From the NCBI GenBank assembly GCA_018821245.1, contig JAHJMO010000031.1, forward strand, positions 1 to 36,596: DNA of 36,596 bases, given 5' to 3'. Within the stretch, counting starts at the first letter, position 1; each line of letters starts with the position of its first letter. Positions 1 through 7,824 of the stretch are shown here, one piece after another. The DNA comes from Patescibacteria group bacterium (lineage in GTDB: Bacteria; Patescibacteriota; Microgenomatia; UBA10105; UBA927). The notes under the pieces were generated by a model, which saw only the letters and a program-made list of their open reading frames with translations, was not told where the DNA came from and did no database searches. The translations under genes and the position numbers were made by a program.

Positions 1-24
1 ATAGAAATATTTATTTTTCTATAC

Positions 25-336
25 ATGTTAATAAATTATATCTTTGTTTCTATAGCAATGGATTCAAGTGTCATTATTTATATTTTAACGATTGGATTTT
101 TTATATTTGTTTCTCACCTTTTCCGTTTTTTCGAGAAATATTTTTCCATATATCGGTTTTCTCCCTCTTGGCTATACAGCCTTTCAGCTATATTAGTCGT
201 CTATTTATTGATAAATATCGCTTTTAATAAGGTGTTAGAATCAACAAGGATTGCATTAGCGATATACTACACAACACTGTTGGCGCTAGCGCTCTCTTTT
301 GTAGAATTAGTGGTTAAACAAAAAAAACGTACATGA
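25..336 (+). CDS. Small multi-span membrane protein, unknown function
   Basis: The 103-aa product is very hydrophobic, with about three predicted membrane helices (roughly residues 14-35, 46-66 and 75-97) and a basic tail ending KQKKRT. I do not recognise the family. The ATG at 25 is used, but the same frame is open to the window edge, so the true start could lie upstream; an internal ATG at 58 (MDSSV) is another option. It ends 4 nt before the next membrane protein gene, which suggests one operon. Small membrane proteins often sit beside polyisoprenoid-dependent glycosyltransferases, so a helper role is possible but is inference only. Confidence 0.6.
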   Translation: MLINYIFVSIAMDSSVIIYILTIGFFIFVSHLFRFFEKYFSIYRFSPSWLYSLSAILVVYLLINIAFNKVLESTRIALAIYYTTLLALALSFVELVVKQKKRT

Positions 337-340
337 TACT

Positions 341-1927
341 ATGAATTGGTATTTTTCATCAGGAGATTTAGATTTCTTTTGGAAAGAACAAATCCAGCAT
401 CTATCCTGGCTTCCAAATATTTATAGAACAGATGTCGGATTCGGATGGTCAGGCATCATAAGTCTATGGCTTGATTATCCGTTTCGCCTCGTTCTGAAAT
501 TACTGTCAACTATAGGGTTATCATGGTTTCTCATTGAAAAGATTTTGTGGGTGTCGGTGTTTATCATTGCTGTATATTCTTCCTACCATTTAGCTAAGTA
601 TATATTGCAGTCACGATTAATTTCTTGGTTAGCAAGCTTGATATATAGTACAAACACATATTTTCTGCTTCTGTTTAGCGGGGGACAACTCGGTGTTGCG
701 TTTGCGTACGCATTCGCTCCGTTTGTTTTGTTGAAGTTTATTGAGAGCCGTAACAAAGAACAAAGAACTAAGAACAAAGAACTAATAACGAATGGTCTAT
801 GGTTAGCTGTTCTTATTATTTTTGATCTTCGGTTAGCATGCCTATTGCTCGGGGCGATTGTCTTGTATCAGATGTGTACAAAAACATTTTATTTTTTTAA
901 GATTGGTGTTTCATTGTTTGTTGCAGCTCTTATTCATTCATTTTGGATTCTTCCGACAATCCTAACCCATGCAAATCCGTCACAGGTTGGGGAGGATTTT
1001 ACAAACCCTGGTATGCTTCGGTTTTTAAGTTTTGCGGATTTTTCCCATACGATTTCACTTCTTCATCCGAATTGGCCGGAGAATCTTTTTGGAAAAATAT
1101 ATTTTCTTCAACCGGAATTTCTTGTTTTACCAATTCTTGCCTTCGGATCACTCCTATTTGTTTCTAGGAATCACGAACCAGGAACTAAGAACCATCATCT
1201 CATTTTGTTCTTTGCTCTCCTTGCCCTCATCGGCGCGTTTTTTGCAAAAGGAGTGAATTCTCCGGCGGGTAGTATTTTTCAATGGTGTTTTACGTATGTT
1301 CCGGGATTTGTCATGTTCCGTGACCCGACAAAGTTTTATTTGTTCATTGCTATCGGATATTCGATACTTATTCCTTTCACCCTGTCAAAGATTGGTCATG
1401 TGTTTCAAAAAAGGAAGATTTATGTTTACGTTCTTTTTGGCATATTTTGGATCATTACCATCCGGTCAGTAAATTTTCATTTAACGCAACTTCCACAGGA
1501 ATACGTTGTATTAAAAGATCAGTTAGTGCAGGACACCATACCTTCCCGAACACTGTGGATACCAAATAAAGAAAATTTTGCATATTATTCTGACATTCAT
1601 CCAATAGTGACTTCAACCGCTGCGGCATCGATTGATTCAAGCATAAAATACATTATAGTGCCTGTCGACGTAAATAGAAGAATTTTCTTAAATGATTATA
1701 AATATGATTCCATAATTAGAAACAACATAATTGAAGAACTATCGAACAAAGGATTATTACGGGATGAGCGGTTTCAAAATCTTGCTGTTTTTAAAAATCC
1801 GCAATTTCAGGAAATGAAAATTACGGTTCCTGACATAGTCGAAACGCAACAGTATTATGCAAATGTTGGCGTAGTCATCAGTGCGGTTGCACTTGTTGTA
1901 GTTCTTATTCTTACTCTATGGCTCTGA
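341..1927 (+). CDS. Large polytopic membrane protein, GT-C/YfhO-like
   Basis: The 528-aa protein has about ten hydrophobic helices and a short acidic segment near the N-terminus (GDLDFFWKEQ, residues 8-17). This resembles the first extracytoplasmic loop of GT-C glycosyltransferases and YfhO-like proteins, where acidic residues bind the lipid-linked sugar donor. A soluble stretch of about 120 residues precedes a last C-terminal helix. Known GT-C enzymes move sugars from polyprenyl-phosphate donors to surface glycans outside the membrane; that role is inferred here. Its end overlaps the next gene by 10 nt, indicating coupling. Two heptamer-type tandem repeats (752-786 and 1168-1195) lie inside the coding region and encode hydrophilic N/K/E-rich loops. 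Confidence 0.65.
   Translation: MNWYFSSGDLDFFWKEQIQHLSWLPNIYRTDVGFGWSGIISLWLDYPFRLVLKLLSTIGLSWFLIEKILWVSVFIIAVYSSYHLAKYILQSRLISWLASLIYSTNTYFLLLFSGGQLGVAFAYAFAPFVLLKFIESRNKEQRTKNKELITNGLWLAVLIIFDLRLACLLLGAIVLYQMCTKTFYFFKIGVSLFVAALIHSFWILPTILTHANPSQVGEDFTNPGMLRFLSFADFSHTISLLHPNWPENLFGKIYFLQPEFLVLPILAFGSLLFVSRNHEPGTKNHHLILFFALLALIGAFFAKGVNSPAGSIFQWCFTYVPGFVMFRDPTKFYLFIAIGYSILIPFTLSKIGHVFQKRKIYVYVLFGIFWIITIRSVNFHLTQLPQEYVVLKDQLVQDTIPSRTLWIPNKENFAYYSDIHPIVTSTAAASIDSSIKYIIVPVDVNRRIFLNDYKYDSIIRNNIIEELSNKGLLRDERFQNLAVFKNPQFQEMKITVPDIVETQQYYANVGVVISAVALVVVLILTLWL
752..786 (+). repeat. Heptamer tandem repeat, AAC(A/T)AAG x5
   Basis: Five consecutive 7-bp units (AACAAAG, AACAAAG, AACTAAG, AACAAAG, AACTAAT) lie inside the membrane protein gene at 341-1927 and encode a hydrophilic N/K/E-rich loop. 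Since 7 is not a multiple of 3, gaining or losing one unit would shift the reading frame. Confidence 0.8.
1168..1195 (+). repeat. Heptamer tandem repeat, GAAYCAN-like x4
   Basis: Four degenerate 7-bp units (GAATCAC, GAACCAG, GAACTAA, GAACCAT) form a second hydrophilic insert in the same membrane protein gene. The consensus resembles the tract at 752-786. Confidence 0.7.
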
Positions 1928-3390
1928 TACTTATTATTTTTGTTCTTCTTTCGTGGTATGTCGGGTATCTCACGCTCGTACGGGTTGTTCCAAAATTTCC
2001 AACACTTTTATCATTGGCAGGTGCGTTCCTTGTCGGCTCTGCAATTGCAGTTCCAATTACCTACATCTTGTCTTGCCTGTTCGTATCAACTGGTCTTCCG
2101 ATTTTATGGGGAACGATAGGAACAACTACGCTATTAGTTATTGTGAGTATTCGGTATAGACGACGCATTGTGCCGACGTGCACGTTTTCAGATATAAGTT
2201 TTTTGCTATGTGCGTTCGGTATCAGTTACTGGCTCATGTTTAAAACGTTTCACGGTACTGCCTCGGGATTGTTGTTTGTTGGAAGCAATAACGTATTCGA
2301 TTTCGGACACACGCTTGGTCTTATTCGTTCGTTTTCCTGGGGAGCTAATATTCCTTTCATGTCGCCTTTTCAATCAGGTTTACCATTTTTCTATCATTTC
2401 TTCTTTAATTTTTACGTTGGTATCTGGGAATATTTTGGCATTCCTCTTGTGTTAGCGGTGAACATTCCCAGTATTTTTTCATTTTCAGCCCTTTTGGTCG
2501 TTGTGTACAGCATACCGAAACTATTTGGAAAAGGATCATGTGTCGGTTGGATAGCTGCGTTTTTAACGCTGACTCATCCGACCATAACGTTTTGGAAATA
2601 TTTCGCAGAAAAAGGGATATCCCTTGGGACATTGAAGGGATTATGGCAAATTCCTACCTATCCGTTTGCCGGTCCGTTTGACGGTTCAACCATCAGTATT
2701 TTTATGACGCTCAACAACTATGTAAATCAACGGCATTTGGCACTTGGAATTGCGCTCGGATTGCTGCTATATGCAATGGTTTGGTATACCATACAGAATG
2801 CAAAAAAAACAATCACGTTGAACACACTCCTTGTTCTTGGGGCGTTAGTTGGAGCGATGTTTTACTGGAATATGGTGCTTTGCGCAGTCATTGCCCTGTC
2901 CATTTTTTTCCTGTTTATCGTATATAAACAAGTGAAAGCAGGAATGTTATTTTTCCTGTCAGTCGGTATTGTCTGTGCTTTTTCCCTTATCCCATATGGA
3001 GCGACAATGATATCTTCTTTACGGTTCGTTCATTATATGGTATCCAGTGCGATGTCTTCCGGTCAGGCGACATGGTCTGTCTTGCAGTATCTCTGGGAGA
3101 ATCTCACACTGCTGCCAATTATTGCAGGTATCGGATATATAACGCTTGGAAAAGAAAAACGCGCGTTTCTCCCGATGGTTGTGTTATTTGCTTTCGTTTG
3201 TGTTTTTTCCGGATACCATCAGAGAGGGTTTGATCAAAAGTTTCTATCCCTTTTTATTATTCCGATAAATATACTGACTGCAGTTGGTCTTGTATGGATA
3301 TGGAATAGAAAATTATTGATGGTAAAGGTTCTATCATGTGTTCTTTTTTTATACTCACCATATCAGGAGTCGTTGACTTGTTGGTTGTAA
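1918..3390 (+). CDS. GT-C-like membrane protein, N-terminal part (frameshifted gene)
   Basis: The 490-aa frame encodes about ten membrane helices. Segments such as GSNNVFDFGHTLGLIRSFSWG (broken here at FGHT) and the FFYHFFFNFYVG region look like the membrane half of a GT-C-type surface-glycan protein. The frame loses protein character after about 3350 and ends with a short out-of-frame tail (YSPYQESLTCWL). The natural C-terminus lies in the -1 frame from 3336 onward, so this is the larger part of one gene. The junction is the heptamer T TTT TTA at 3345-3351, read here as codons TTT and TTA: either a slippage site, a real mutation, or a missing T in a T run. The ATG at 1918 overlaps the upstream gene by 10 nt. 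Confidence 0.65.
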   Translation: MALILIIFVLLSWYVGYLTLVRVVPKFPTLLSLAGAFLVGSAIAVPITYILSCLFVSTGLPILWGTIGTTTLLVIVSIRYRRRIVPTCTFSDISFLLCAFGISYWLMFKTFHGTASGLLFVGSNNVFDFGHTLGLIRSFSWGANIPFMSPFQSGLPFFYHFFFNFYVGIWEYFGIPLVLAVNIPSIFSFSALLVVVYSIPKLFGKGSCVGWIAAFLTLTHPTITFWKYFAEKGISLGTLKGLWQIPTYPFAGPFDGSTISIFMTLNNYVNQRHLALGIALGLLLYAMVWYTIQNAKKTITLNTLLVLGALVGAMFYWNMVLCAVIALSIFFLFIVYKQVKAGMLFFLSVGIVCAFSLIPYGATMISSLRFVHYMVSSAMSSGQATWSVLQYLWENLTLLPIIAGIGYITLGKEKRAFLPMVVLFAFVCVFSGYHQRGFDQKFLSLFIIPINILTAVGLVWIWNRKLLMVKVLSCVLFLYSPYQESLTCWL

Positions 3391-3758
3391 AAAATGAATT
3401 TGCATATCCGGTGATTAGTTCTGAAAACATCTCTGTCATTTCATGGATTCAACATAACACGCCAAAAAACGCAGTATTTGTATCGTATTCCGATATGATT
3501 GACCCCGTAGTTATAGCGGGAAGAAAGAATTATTTTGGTTTTTTTGGAAATGTTGGTTGGGAGAAACGGAGCATACAGGATGTTCAGAGGTTATATAGCG
3601 GTGATATAAAAGCAATTGAAGCAGCAAGTATCTCCTATATACTTATGCCTAAATGGAATAAAAGTGATTTTCCGTATGCTGTTGATCAGGTAAAATTACG
3701 ACAACTTTATCAAGTCGCTTACGAAGATGAACGATTTTTAATAGTTCAGGTGAAATAA
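3336..3758 (+). CDS. C-terminal extracytoplasmic domain of the frameshifted GT-C-like protein
   Basis: This frame starts with the end of a membrane helix (FFILTISGVV) and continues as a soluble domain of about 115 residues. It contains WIQHNTPKNAVF and VIAGRKNYFGFFG, the kind of sequence found after the last helix of GT-C-like membrane proteins. The formal ATG at 3336 lies in the middle of the helix shared with the upstream frame, so it is unlikely to be a true start. One extra T in the run at 3344-3350, or a -1 ribosomal slip there, would fuse it to the 1918 frame into a protein of about 612 residues. It ends just before the convergent small gene at 3772-3945. Confidence 0.6.
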   Translation: MCSFFILTISGVVDLLVVKNEFAYPVISSENISVISWIQHNTPKNAVFVSYSDMIDPVVIAGRKNYFGFFGNVGWEKRSIQDVQRLYSGDIKAIEAASISYILMPKWNKSDFPYAVDQVKLRQLYQVAYEDERFLIVQVK

Positions 3759-3771
3759 AAACGATTTGAAT

Positions 3772-3945
3772 TTATCCGTATCGCATTCTTTCCTGCAATT
3801 TCATGAGTTGATCTTTTTTGGAAAGATGAGGATATAAGAGTTGGATGTTGCGTAACGAAAGTTCCCTGACAAAACTAGATAATTTAAAAGCCTGTTCCAA
3901 TCGTTTTTCTCCGCCTAATTTTTTTAATACCTGTGTTTGATTCAT
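3772..3945 (-). CDS. Small basic hypothetical protein (57 aa)
   Basis: The minus strand carries an ATG frame of 57 codons ending in TAA. The product begins MNQTQVLKKLGGEKRLEQAF and ends LMKLQERMRYG. It is highly charged, probably helical, and has no membrane segment. Support for a real gene is its protein-like composition and a good minus-strand -10 box (TATAAT, plus-strand positions 3956-3961) ten nt before the ATG. It fills a gap that otherwise holds nothing. It runs convergent to the membrane-protein operon and divergent from the decarboxylase gene. Function unknown; small proteins of this type may belong to nucleotidyltransferase or toxin-antitoxin pairs, but no partner is visible here. 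Confidence 0.6.
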   Translation of the reverse strand: MNQTQVLKKLGGEKRLEQAFKLSSFVRELSLRNIQLLYPHLSKKDQLMKLQERMRYG

Positions 3946-3955
3946 AGTGTCTACT

Positions 3956-3984
3956 ATTATAGCATTCTTATGCTATGCTACAAT
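3956..3984. promoter_or_regulatory. Divergent promoter region
   Basis: The minus-strand -10 box TATAAT (3956-3961) serves the 57-aa gene. The plus-strand -10 box TACAAT (3979-3984) lies 7 nt before the ATG at 3992, so the decarboxylase mRNA would be leaderless. The -35 boxes are weak (TTATAG on plus, TTGTAG on minus, each about 16 nt from its -10). Confidence 0.55.
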
Positions 3985-3991
3985 TACATAT

Positions 3992-4939
3992 ATGGATACG
4001 GCAAAACAAGTATCTGTGGTGACTGGTGGAGCCGGGTTTATTGGATCCAATCTCTGTGAAGCACTTCTTACAAAAGGACACGCTGTCTATTGTATCGATA
4101 ACCTTCTTACCGGATCAGAAAAAAATATTGAACAATTAAAATCAAATCCTAGTTTTACCTTTATGCGTTGGGACGTAACGAATGAGTTTCCCGTACTTCC
4201 GAAAATTGATTACATCTTTCATTTAGCTTCTCCCGCGTCAGTTGCCGATTATCAAAAGTATGATGAGGAGACGGCACTCGTTAATTCTATGGGAACCAGA
4301 AATTTACTGAAATTTGCAAAGGCTTATCAAGCCAGGTTTTTGTTTACCTCAACCAGCGAAATTTATGGTGATCCCAAAGAGCATCCGCAAAAAGAAACGT
4401 ATTGGGGTAATGTAAATCCAAACGGTGTTCGGTCGTGTTATGACGAATCTAAACGCTTTGGAGAAATGATGGTTATGTTATATAGCCGGAAACACAGGCT
4501 TGACGCAAGGATTGTACGGATTTTCAATACATACGGCCCTAAAATGCGAAAGGACGACGGGCGCGTCATCTCCAATTTCATAAACCAGGCTATTGCCGGT
4601 CATCCGATAACGGTATACGGCGACGGCACTCAAACGCGGTCGTTTTGTTATGTTGCCGACATGGTGGAGGGGATACTCAAGGCGATGTTTACCGATGCGG
4701 CCAAAGGAGAGGTCATCAATCTGGGCAATCCGGAGGAGTATACGATGATAGATTTAGCAACAAAGATACAGTCTATGACAGCATCTTCCTCAGAGATAGT
4801 GCATACGGATTTGCCGGAGGATGATCCGGTCCGCCGCCGCCCGGACATTACAAAAGCCAGGAAACTTTTGGAGTGGGAGCCTAAAATGAGTCTTGATACC
4901 GGACTTGCTCAGACAATAGCGTATTACAAATCGTCGTAA
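3992..4939 (+). CDS. UDP-glucuronate decarboxylase (UDP-xylose synthase), extended SDR
   Basis: The 315-aa protein is an extended short-chain dehydrogenase. It has the NAD-binding TGGAGFIG at residues 11-18, FHLASP near 77-82, TSTSEIYGDP at 119-128 and the catalytic pair Y150/K154 (CYDESK). The segment HPQKETYWGNVNP followed by RSCYDESKR is characteristic of the family that oxidises and decarboxylates UDP-glucuronate to UDP-xylose. It is cytoplasmic and would supply a pentose donor to the glycosyltransferases downstream. The start at 3992 is chosen over an upstream GTG at 3947 because TACAAT lies 7 nt before it and the homology begins there. A dTDP-glucose 4,6-dehydratase-like role is less likely. 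Confidence 0.85.
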   Translation: MDTAKQVSVVTGGAGFIGSNLCEALLTKGHAVYCIDNLLTGSEKNIEQLKSNPSFTFMRWDVTNEFPVLPKIDYIFHLASPASVADYQKYDEETALVNSMGTRNLLKFAKAYQARFLFTSTSEIYGDPKEHPQKETYWGNVNPNGVRSCYDESKRFGEMMVMLYSRKHRLDARIVRIFNTYGPKMRKDDGRVISNFINQAIAGHPITVYGDGTQTRSFCYVADMVEGILKAMFTDAAKGEVINLGNPEEYTMIDLATKIQSMTASSSEIVHTDLPEDDPVRRRPDITKARKLLEWEPKMSLDTGLAQTIAYYKSS

Positions 4940-4956
4940 TATTTCTCTTCTTATAT

Positions 4957-5781
4957 ATGGTAATTGGGCAAAATTATTGGAGACATTCAGATTTACTTCT
5001 CGAGCAGCTTAAACAGATGTCCAGCTACAGCAAAAAGATGAAGTACCCCCGCTGGTCACGTCCTTTTGTTGCGCTCTATATTCGTTTTTTTGGCATACCA
5101 GAGGTAGGCATACAGTTGCGAGCTTATTATTTTTTCAAATTTTTAAGTAGTTTGCCAAAAAGTTTTACTCCCAAGCGGTTGATGGATGCAGGATGCGGGA
5201 TAGGTTTGTATTACCAGGGGATTCGCAATATGTATCCGAATATAGGCATAGAGGGAATAGATCTGAATAATGCAAAAATTTCTTTTTGTAAAAAATTTTG
5301 GCCGGGCGATTCATGCCAATTTTTCCATAAAAATTTTAGTACGTATTCATCGCCAAAAAAATACGATCTCGTGTTATCTATAGATGTTTTGGAGCATGTG
5401 AAGAATTATCAGAAATATCTTGATAATGCCGGGAAACTGTGTTCCAAAAAGGGGTATTTGTACATAAATACACATCTTATTCCAAAGCATTGGTATTTGG
5501 ATAGTTCTGCCAATTGGAAGCACAAAGAACATGCGCGGGAAGGATTTATATTTAAGGACTTAATCAGAGCCGTGGAGAAAGCCGGATTTACTATTGTAAG
5601 ATCAAAAAAATCATTCGGTTTTTTTGGAAGTTTATCGTTTGAAGTATACCTGTTATTTTTAGAAAAAAATATTATTATTTCGGCATTGTTTTTCCCCATA
5701 CTTCACCTAATTAGTAATCTGGATTATTTTTTTATTAATCCCAGGGGTCATACTGTATCGATATTAGCGATAAAAAAGTAA
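4957..5781 (+). CDS. Class I SAM-dependent methyltransferase
   Basis: The 274-aa protein has the SAM-binding motif MDAGCGIG (residues 76-83), an acidic strand end (GIEGIDLNN, 97-105) and the post-motif LSIDVLEHV (140-148) of a Methyltransf_11-type Rossmann fold. In this setting it probably methylates a sugar, lipid-linked intermediate or nucleotide sugar; the substrate cannot be told. The start is uncertain: ATG 4957 has no clear ribosome-binding site, and ATGs at residues 21 and 28 are alternatives. It begins 17 nt after the decarboxylase gene, suggesting co-transcription. Confidence 0.75.
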   Translation: MVIGQNYWRHSDLLLEQLKQMSSYSKKMKYPRWSRPFVALYIRFFGIPEVGIQLRAYYFFKFLSSLPKSFTPKRLMDAGCGIGLYYQGIRNMYPNIGIEGIDLNNAKISFCKKFWPGDSCQFFHKNFSTYSSPKKYDLVLSIDVLEHVKNYQKYLDNAGKLCSKKGYLYINTHLIPKHWYLDSSANWKHKEHAREGFIFKDLIRAVEKAGFTIVRSKKSFGFFGSLSFEVYLLFLEKNIIISALFFPILHLISNLDYFFINPRGHTVSILAIKK

Positions 5782-5791
5782 TAGTATCTAT

Positions 5792-6499
5792 ATGAAAACC
5801 ATGCCGGGAAATTACGAATATAACCTACTACAGAACGGTAATCCTATTCAACGTCAGTGGCACAAAAGCAGACTCCTTCTTTTAGAAAAATTACACATCA
5901 TTACTTCTAAAGACATAGTGTTAGATGCAGGCTGTGGATCGGGAAATGCTGTTGTAGCTGCGTCTCGGATTGCTCGTCATGTAGAAGGATGGGATAATAA
6001 TCGCGCATGTATTTCTTTTTTACAAAAAACACTTAAAGATAGAAACATTACGAATGCCGAAGCGTTTGAAAAAGATCTTCTGCACGTAAAAACGGAAAAA
6101 AAGTTTACGAAAATACTGCTAACAGAGGTAATTGAACATTTTTCCGATGGTGATACCATGAATGTGTTTTATACGATGAACAAATTATTGTTGCCAAACG
6201 GGAAAATATTTGTAACAACGCCAAACGATCTAAGTTTGTGGCCGCTATATGAGGAGGTGTTAAATAAAATACAAACGATTCCAAAGCTTAAAGAGCGGCA
6301 TTTATCGCGGTATACTATGAATAAATTAGTGAATATTCTAAAAAAAGCACATTTTACTCTAGAGGTATCCGGTACAATGAATAGCATAGCGCCGTTTATG
6401 TTTTTTTTACCTGAAACGCTGCGTGATAAGTTAAGTGTTTGGGAGGCAAAACATTTGCCTTTTGGCGGGTTACTCTACGTGGTAGCGTGTAAGGTATAA
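5792..6499 (+). CDS. Class I SAM-dependent methyltransferase
   Basis: The 235-aa product shows VLDAGCGSG (residues 43-51), a WDNN segment for ribose contact (67-70) and TEVIEHF (111-117), followed by LLLPNGKIFVTTPN. This is a standard SAM-methyltransferase core of the kind found in glycan and lipid-tail modification. It lies 10 nt after the preceding methyltransferase but is only distantly similar to it, so the two probably act on different targets. Cytoplasmic; substrate unknown. Confidence 0.75.
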   Translation: MKTMPGNYEYNLLQNGNPIQRQWHKSRLLLLEKLHIITSKDIVLDAGCGSGNAVVAASRIARHVEGWDNNRACISFLQKTLKDRNITNAEAFEKDLLHVKTEKKFTKILLTEVIEHFSDGDTMNVFYTMNKLLLPNGKIFVTTPNDLSLWPLYEEVLNKIQTIPKLKERHLSRYTMNKLVNILKKAHFTLEVSGTMNSIAPFMFFLPETLRDKLSVWEAKHLPFGGLLYVVACKV

Positions 6500-6519
6500 A
6501 ATAGAGGGAGAGGAGGAAA

Positions 6520-6735
6520 ATGAAAATACAAGATATTGCATTTGTTGTCGTTTTTTTGATTCTTTTGTTTTCTAAAAAACCAAAAGCTTTTGTCTGGGCA
6601 GGATTAGCGTGTCTGGTGTTGGCAATTCCTTTATTTGCTAAATGGATATTTTTTACAGCAGAGCGGCTCACCTGGTATGCGGCAGCATTTTTCCTAGCAT
6701 CTATCATCGGTATCTTTATCCAAGATCGTGTATAA
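6520..6735 (+). CDS. Small two-helix membrane protein
   Basis: The 71-aa protein has two or three hydrophobic segments (residues 4-18, 23-40 and about 50-66) and no known motif. A strong Shine-Dalgarno sequence (gagaggaggaaa) lies just before the ATG, unusual in this window where most genes lack one, so translation here is well supported. It sits between a methyltransferase and an epimerase gene in the same direction. Function unknown; a small helper of a membrane glycosyltransferase is a guess. Confidence 0.6.
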   Translation: MKIQDIAFVVVFLILLFSKKPKAFVWAGLACLVLAIPLFAKWIFFTAERLTWYAAAFFLASIIGIFIQDRV

Positions 6736-6747
6736 AATAGTCTTATT

Positions 6748-7785
6748 ATGAAAAAGGTATTAGTCACAGGATCTGCCGGCTTAGTTGGATCAGAATCCGT
6801 ACAATTTTTTTGTGAAAAAGGATTTGAAGTGCATGGCATAGACAATAATATGCGTGCATTCTTTTTCGGGAATGCCGGTGATACTAATTGGAATAAGCAA
6901 CGGCTCATACGTTTATATAAAAACTATCACCATCACAATGTTGATATCCGGGACGAGAAGAGTATCCACACGCTGTTTACCGCACATGATTTTTCTCTTA
7001 TCATTCATGCGGCGGCTCAACCATCTCACGACTGGGCAGCAAAGGAGCCGTTAACGGATTTTTCTATCAACGCGCAAGCGACAGCGTTTTTACTTGAGTC
7101 GTGTCGTTTGTATTGTCCGGGTGCAGTATTTATTTTCGTGTCAACCAATAAAGTATATGGAGACCGGCCCAACACACTGCCTCTAACAGAGCTTGAAACC
7201 CGTTTTGAATTGTCCGTAGGACACCGATACTGGAGAGGGATAGATGAATCCATGAGTATAGATAGGAGCCTTCACAGTATATTTGGTGCATCAAAAGCCG
7301 CGGCTGATTTAATGGCACAGGAGTACGGTAGATACTTTGGACTGAAAACCGGAATATTTCGAGCCGGATGTATTACCGGACCCGGGCACTCCGCTGTAAG
7401 TCTTCATGGTTTTTTGGCGTTTTTGGTGAAATGCATCGCGGAGGGGAAGCAGTATACGATCTATGGGTATAAAGGCAAACAGGTTCGCGATAACATTCAA
7501 TCGTATGATTTAGTACAGGCATTTTATGAATTTTACCGGAAACCCCGTTCGGGGGAGGTTTATAACATCGGCGGGTCGCGTCATGCGAACGTTTCATTAC
7601 TGGAAGCTATAACCAAAATCGAGAAAATACTGCATAAGAAAGTTAAGCTGAAGCATATCAAGAAACCCCGAATAGGAGATCATATGTGGTATATATCGGA
7701 TGTTTCCAAGTTCCAGTCGCATTATCCTGCGTGGAAGTATCGATATGACATTGATGCGATTTTAGAAGATCTTTGTCGGCACTAA
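6748..7785 (+). CDS. CDP-paratose 2-epimerase-like extended SDR
   Basis: The 345-aa protein has the nucleotide-binding TGSAGLVG (residues 7-14), HGIDNNMR followed by FFGNAGDTNWN (35-49), HAAAQPSHDWA (87-97), STNKVYGDRPN (132-142) and GYKGKQVRDN. These fit the group annotated as CDP-paratose/CDP-tyvelose 2-epimerase. The usual catalytic Tyr of YxxxK is Phe here (F179-GAS-K183). I recall this as common in this subgroup but could not check it, so the chemistry is less certain than the fold. It would remodel a nucleotide sugar for the surface glycan. It starts 12 nt after the small membrane protein gene. Confidence 0.75.
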   Translation: MKKVLVTGSAGLVGSESVQFFCEKGFEVHGIDNNMRAFFFGNAGDTNWNKQRLIRLYKNYHHHNVDIRDEKSIHTLFTAHDFSLIIHAAAQPSHDWAAKEPLTDFSINAQATAFLLESCRLYCPGAVFIFVSTNKVYGDRPNTLPLTELETRFELSVGHRYWRGIDESMSIDRSLHSIFGASKAAADLMAQEYGRYFGLKTGIFRAGCITGPGHSAVSLHGFLAFLVKCIAEGKQYTIYGYKGKQVRDNIQSYDLVQAFYEFYRKPRSGEVYNIGGSRHANVSLLEAITKIEKILHKKVKLKHIKKPRIGDHMWYISDVSKFQSHYPAWKYRYDIDAILEDLCRH

Positions 7786-7810
7786 ATTTCCTCCGTCGGT
7801 ATGAATGGGG

Positions 7811-7816
7811 TACAAT
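7811..7816 (+). promoter_or_regulatory. -10 box for galE, leaderless
   Basis: TACAAT ends 8 nt before the ATG at 7825 with no Shine-Dalgarno sequence between, which fits leaderless transcription. No convincing -35 box is seen. Confidence 0.5.
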
Positions 7817-7824
7817 AGCAACAC

